Shown piece after piece: positions 14,583 to 15,893 of a DNA stretch of 15,893 nt (position 1 is the stretch's first letter; every line of letters starts with the position of its first letter). The notes under the pieces were generated by a model. It searched no databases. It was not told the origin of the DNA and saw nothing but the letters and a program-made list of their open reading frames with translations. This DNA is from G020353235 sp964569555 (GTDB lineage Bacteria; Chloroflexota; Dehalococcoidia; Dehalococcoidales; JAUYDJ01): NCBI GenBank assembly GCA_964569555.1, contig CAZMTT010000027.1, forward strand, positions 1-15,893, read 5' to 3'. The translations under genes and the position numbers were made by a program.

Positions 14583-14667
14583 CCCCCTACCCATTGAAGG
14601 GCAAGGTCTCTTCCATAGGTACGGCGCTTCTCTCCTTCAAAGGAAAGGAATCTAAGGGGTAGGAGGG
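14583..14667. repeat. Imperfect palindromic element after nrpR
   Basis: CCCCCTACCC at 14583-14592 pairs, with one mismatch, with GGGTAGGAGG at 14657-14666. Inside this, TTGAAGG (14594-14600) is the exact complement of CCTTCAA (14634-14640). The ends and the inner arms could form a branched fold on either strand. There is no T tract, so it is not a normal terminator. It resembles dispersed intergenic palindromes (REP or MITE-like), but a single window cannot show copy number. A structured 3' region of the nrpR message is the alternative. Confidence 0.4.
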
Positions 14668-14673
14668 ACGCTT

Positions 14674-15741
14674 TTATATTTGCCCGAAGTTCTTAAGCTG
14701 CGAATAGTCAATCAAGCCACTTTCGGCGATGTTCTCTATTTCAATTCCAGCCTCAACGGCGGCGGCTACTGGGTTCAATCCGCCGAGCAGCACCAGGCCG
14801 ACTCTATTGAGACCGACTGTTATCCGGCAGAGTGGCTCGCTGGTATTACCCAGGGCATAGACACCGCCAATGCCAGCTTCATTAAGCAGGGCTATTTTCT
14901 CTTCAACCAGGGCTCTCGACGGCGCCGGTATCTCCCGGAAATTAGCCAGTATCTTCCCGCTACCGGTTCGGGCAGCCTGGCTAACATCGGTCATCCTGGC
15001 CCGGATGTATTGCTCGGATGGGTCGAGGGAGGTACCAGCGTAGTTTATTATGGCGACAAATCGCCTTGGCTGGTTACGGCTAACCTCAAGCACTCCCCCA
15101 AATCGCGATTTAATGGGAACCCCCGCTTTCAGCAGTATACCGTTGATGACAATGCTGCAAACCGTTGCCAGGCCAATCTTGCCCTTCGGGACAATCACCG
15201 AACCGAGTTTTTCCCCTTCCGAGGCAGTGGCTACCAGTTGACTGACACAGATTCCGGCCCGGAAGGCTTCACTCATTGCCGACCAGGCCTCTTTAAATCT
15301 AGCCCGGTCAATGAGTGAGGTGTTTATGGGGACTTGTCCGGTTCGTTTTTGGGGGTCAAAAGATGTGTTGAACGCCAACAGGTCCAGTTTGTCCAGTATG
15401 AAGCCGATCTGTTCCGGGGCGAGGGCTATCTTGAGCTCTTCAAACCCTCCGGCGGTGAGTGACCTGCCATCATGGCCCATTGGCTGGGTATAGCCCCGTT
15501 CATCGGTCAGTTTAAGATAATATCTAACCGCCCGCCCGCTCAAAAAGACACCGTGGCGCTCCAGTTCGCGGGCAATGGTAATTGACCCCAACGGCTCAGA
15601 GGACTCACTCAGCACCTTGAGAATGGTGATTATTTTTCTTTCCGCCTCGGAGCTGGCACTCTCTGGCCGTCGGACTTCTCTCAGCTCTCTATCGGCGGTG
15701 ATGGGAGTAATCTGATTCGGGCCGATTCGGGGTCGGCGCAT
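14674..15741 (-). CDS. nrpR: NrpR-family nitrogen-responsive transcriptional repressor
   Basis: The product is 355 residues. A 30-residue basic N-terminal extension precedes a winged-helix domain of the RNase R/NrpR type (about 33-100: ERKIITILKVLSES, SITIARELERHG, SGRAVRYYLKLTDERG). One NrpR (DUF128) effector domain fills about 120-345. It contains GLATVCSIVINGILLKAGVP, SRFGGVLEV, FREIPAPSR and VGLVLLGGLNPVAAAVEAGIE. In methanogenic archaea NrpR represses nif and glnA operators and is released by 2-oxoglutarate. Here the single effector domain joined to a DNA-binding domain matches the single-domain architecture. GGAG eight bases before the ATG supports the start. The gene follows glnA by 30 bases on the same strand, so the two are probably co-transcribed and the repressor likely controls its own operon. 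The family call is firm; the regulated genes are inferred. Confidence 0.92.
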   Translation of the reverse strand: MRRPRIGPNQITPITADRELREVRRPESASSEAERKIITILKVLSESSEPLGSITIARELERHGVFLSGRAVRYYLKLTDERGYTQPMGHDGRSLTAGGFEELKIALAPEQIGFILDKLDLLAFNTSFDPQKRTGQVPINTSLIDRARFKEAWSAMSEAFRAGICVSQLVATASEGEKLGSVIVPKGKIGLATVCSIVINGILLKAGVPIKSRFGGVLEVSRNQPRRFVAIINYAGTSLDPSEQYIRARMTDVSQAARTGSGKILANFREIPAPSRALVEEKIALLNEAGIGGVYALGNTSEPLCRITVGLNRVGLVLLGGLNPVAAAVEAGIEIENIAESGLIDYSQLKNFGQI

Positions 15742-15771
15742 AATAAATTCTCCGATGAGAGATACTTCAGT

Positions 15772-15893
15772 TTATAGAATCGGTAAATATCTCTTAAGCT
15801 CGTAGTCGGTCACCTGGGTGCGATACTGGTCCCACTCAATTTTCTTGTTCTGGATGAAGGCGTTGAAAACGTGTTCCCCAAGGGCCTTCCGCA
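15772..15893 (-). CDS. glnA: Glutamine synthetase (C-terminal end, cut by window edge)
   Basis: Only the last 39 residues are in the window, including KALGEHVFNAFI and a closing EWDQYRTQVTDYELKRYLPIL in adjoining pieces. This is the characteristic C-terminal end of type I glutamine synthetase. The enzyme makes glutamine from glutamate, ammonia and ATP. Catalytic and adenylylation regions lie outside the window, so neither activity nor control by adenylylation can be judged. The stop is 30 bases before the nrpR start, with no terminator between them. Confidence 0.88.
   Translation of the reverse strand, partial: RKALGEHVFNAFIQNKKIEWDQYRTQVTDYELKRYLPIL

Noticed and set aside
14680..15318. 212-codon plus-strand frame opposite nrpR
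   Set aside because: The minus-strand frame carries clear NrpR motifs, while this one shows no family features or start signal.

Overview
The window looks like chromosomal DNA of a bacterium from the Dehalococcoidia (Chloroflexota) or a close relative. This rests on three inferences from protein content, not on a database match: LL-diaminopimelate aminotransferase (DapL) lies beside DapF; an archaeal-type phosphoglycerate mutase is joined to phosphoglycerate kinase; and an archaeal-type nitrogen repressor, NrpR, sits next to glutamine synthetase. Every protein gene is on the minus strand except one very small reading frame. The only RNA gene, a tRNA-Arg(UCU), is on the plus strand. I see no phage genes, transposase, CRISPR array or insertion sequence.

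Region 1 (1-7246, minus) is a tight metabolic operon read dxs > pgk-apgM > tpiA > miaA > dapF > dapL, with a good sigma-70-type promoter just before dxs. Most junctions are overlaps or gaps of a few bases. TPI, PGK and the mutase interconvert triose phosphates and phosphoglycerates. DXS condenses glyceraldehyde 3-phosphate with pyruvate to start the MEP isoprenoid pathway, and MiaA uses the isoprenoid product DMAPP to modify tRNA. DapL and DapF are the last two steps to meso-diaminopimelate. The most unusual gene is the 804-residue pgk-apgM fusion. Tandem stops in another frame and a hairpin sit exactly at its domain junction, so it could be a real fusion, a recoding site or a sequencing error.

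Region 2 (7248-8342) holds an unrecognised 218-residue protein (minus). Divergent from it are the tRNA-Arg and, behind the tRNA, a 40-codon ORF whose ribosome binding site and start codon can pair with an inverted repeat next to the tRNA.

Region 3 (8343-14362, minus) is an envelope-stress or efflux-like module. It contains a small exported protein with its own terminator, an OmpR-family response regulator, a sensor histidine kinase, and a MacAB-type tripartite set (lipoprotein membrane-fusion protein, ABC ATPase, MacB/FtsX permease). An identical 14-bp sequence containing a TTAACA element lies before both the regulator and the efflux genes, and a diverged version lies before the small exported protein. 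The kinase/regulator pair therefore probably controls all three units.

Region 4 (14363-15893) is a gene-poor stretch with an imperfect palindromic element, followed by nrpR and the 3' end of glnA, which together look like a nitrogen-assimilation unit.
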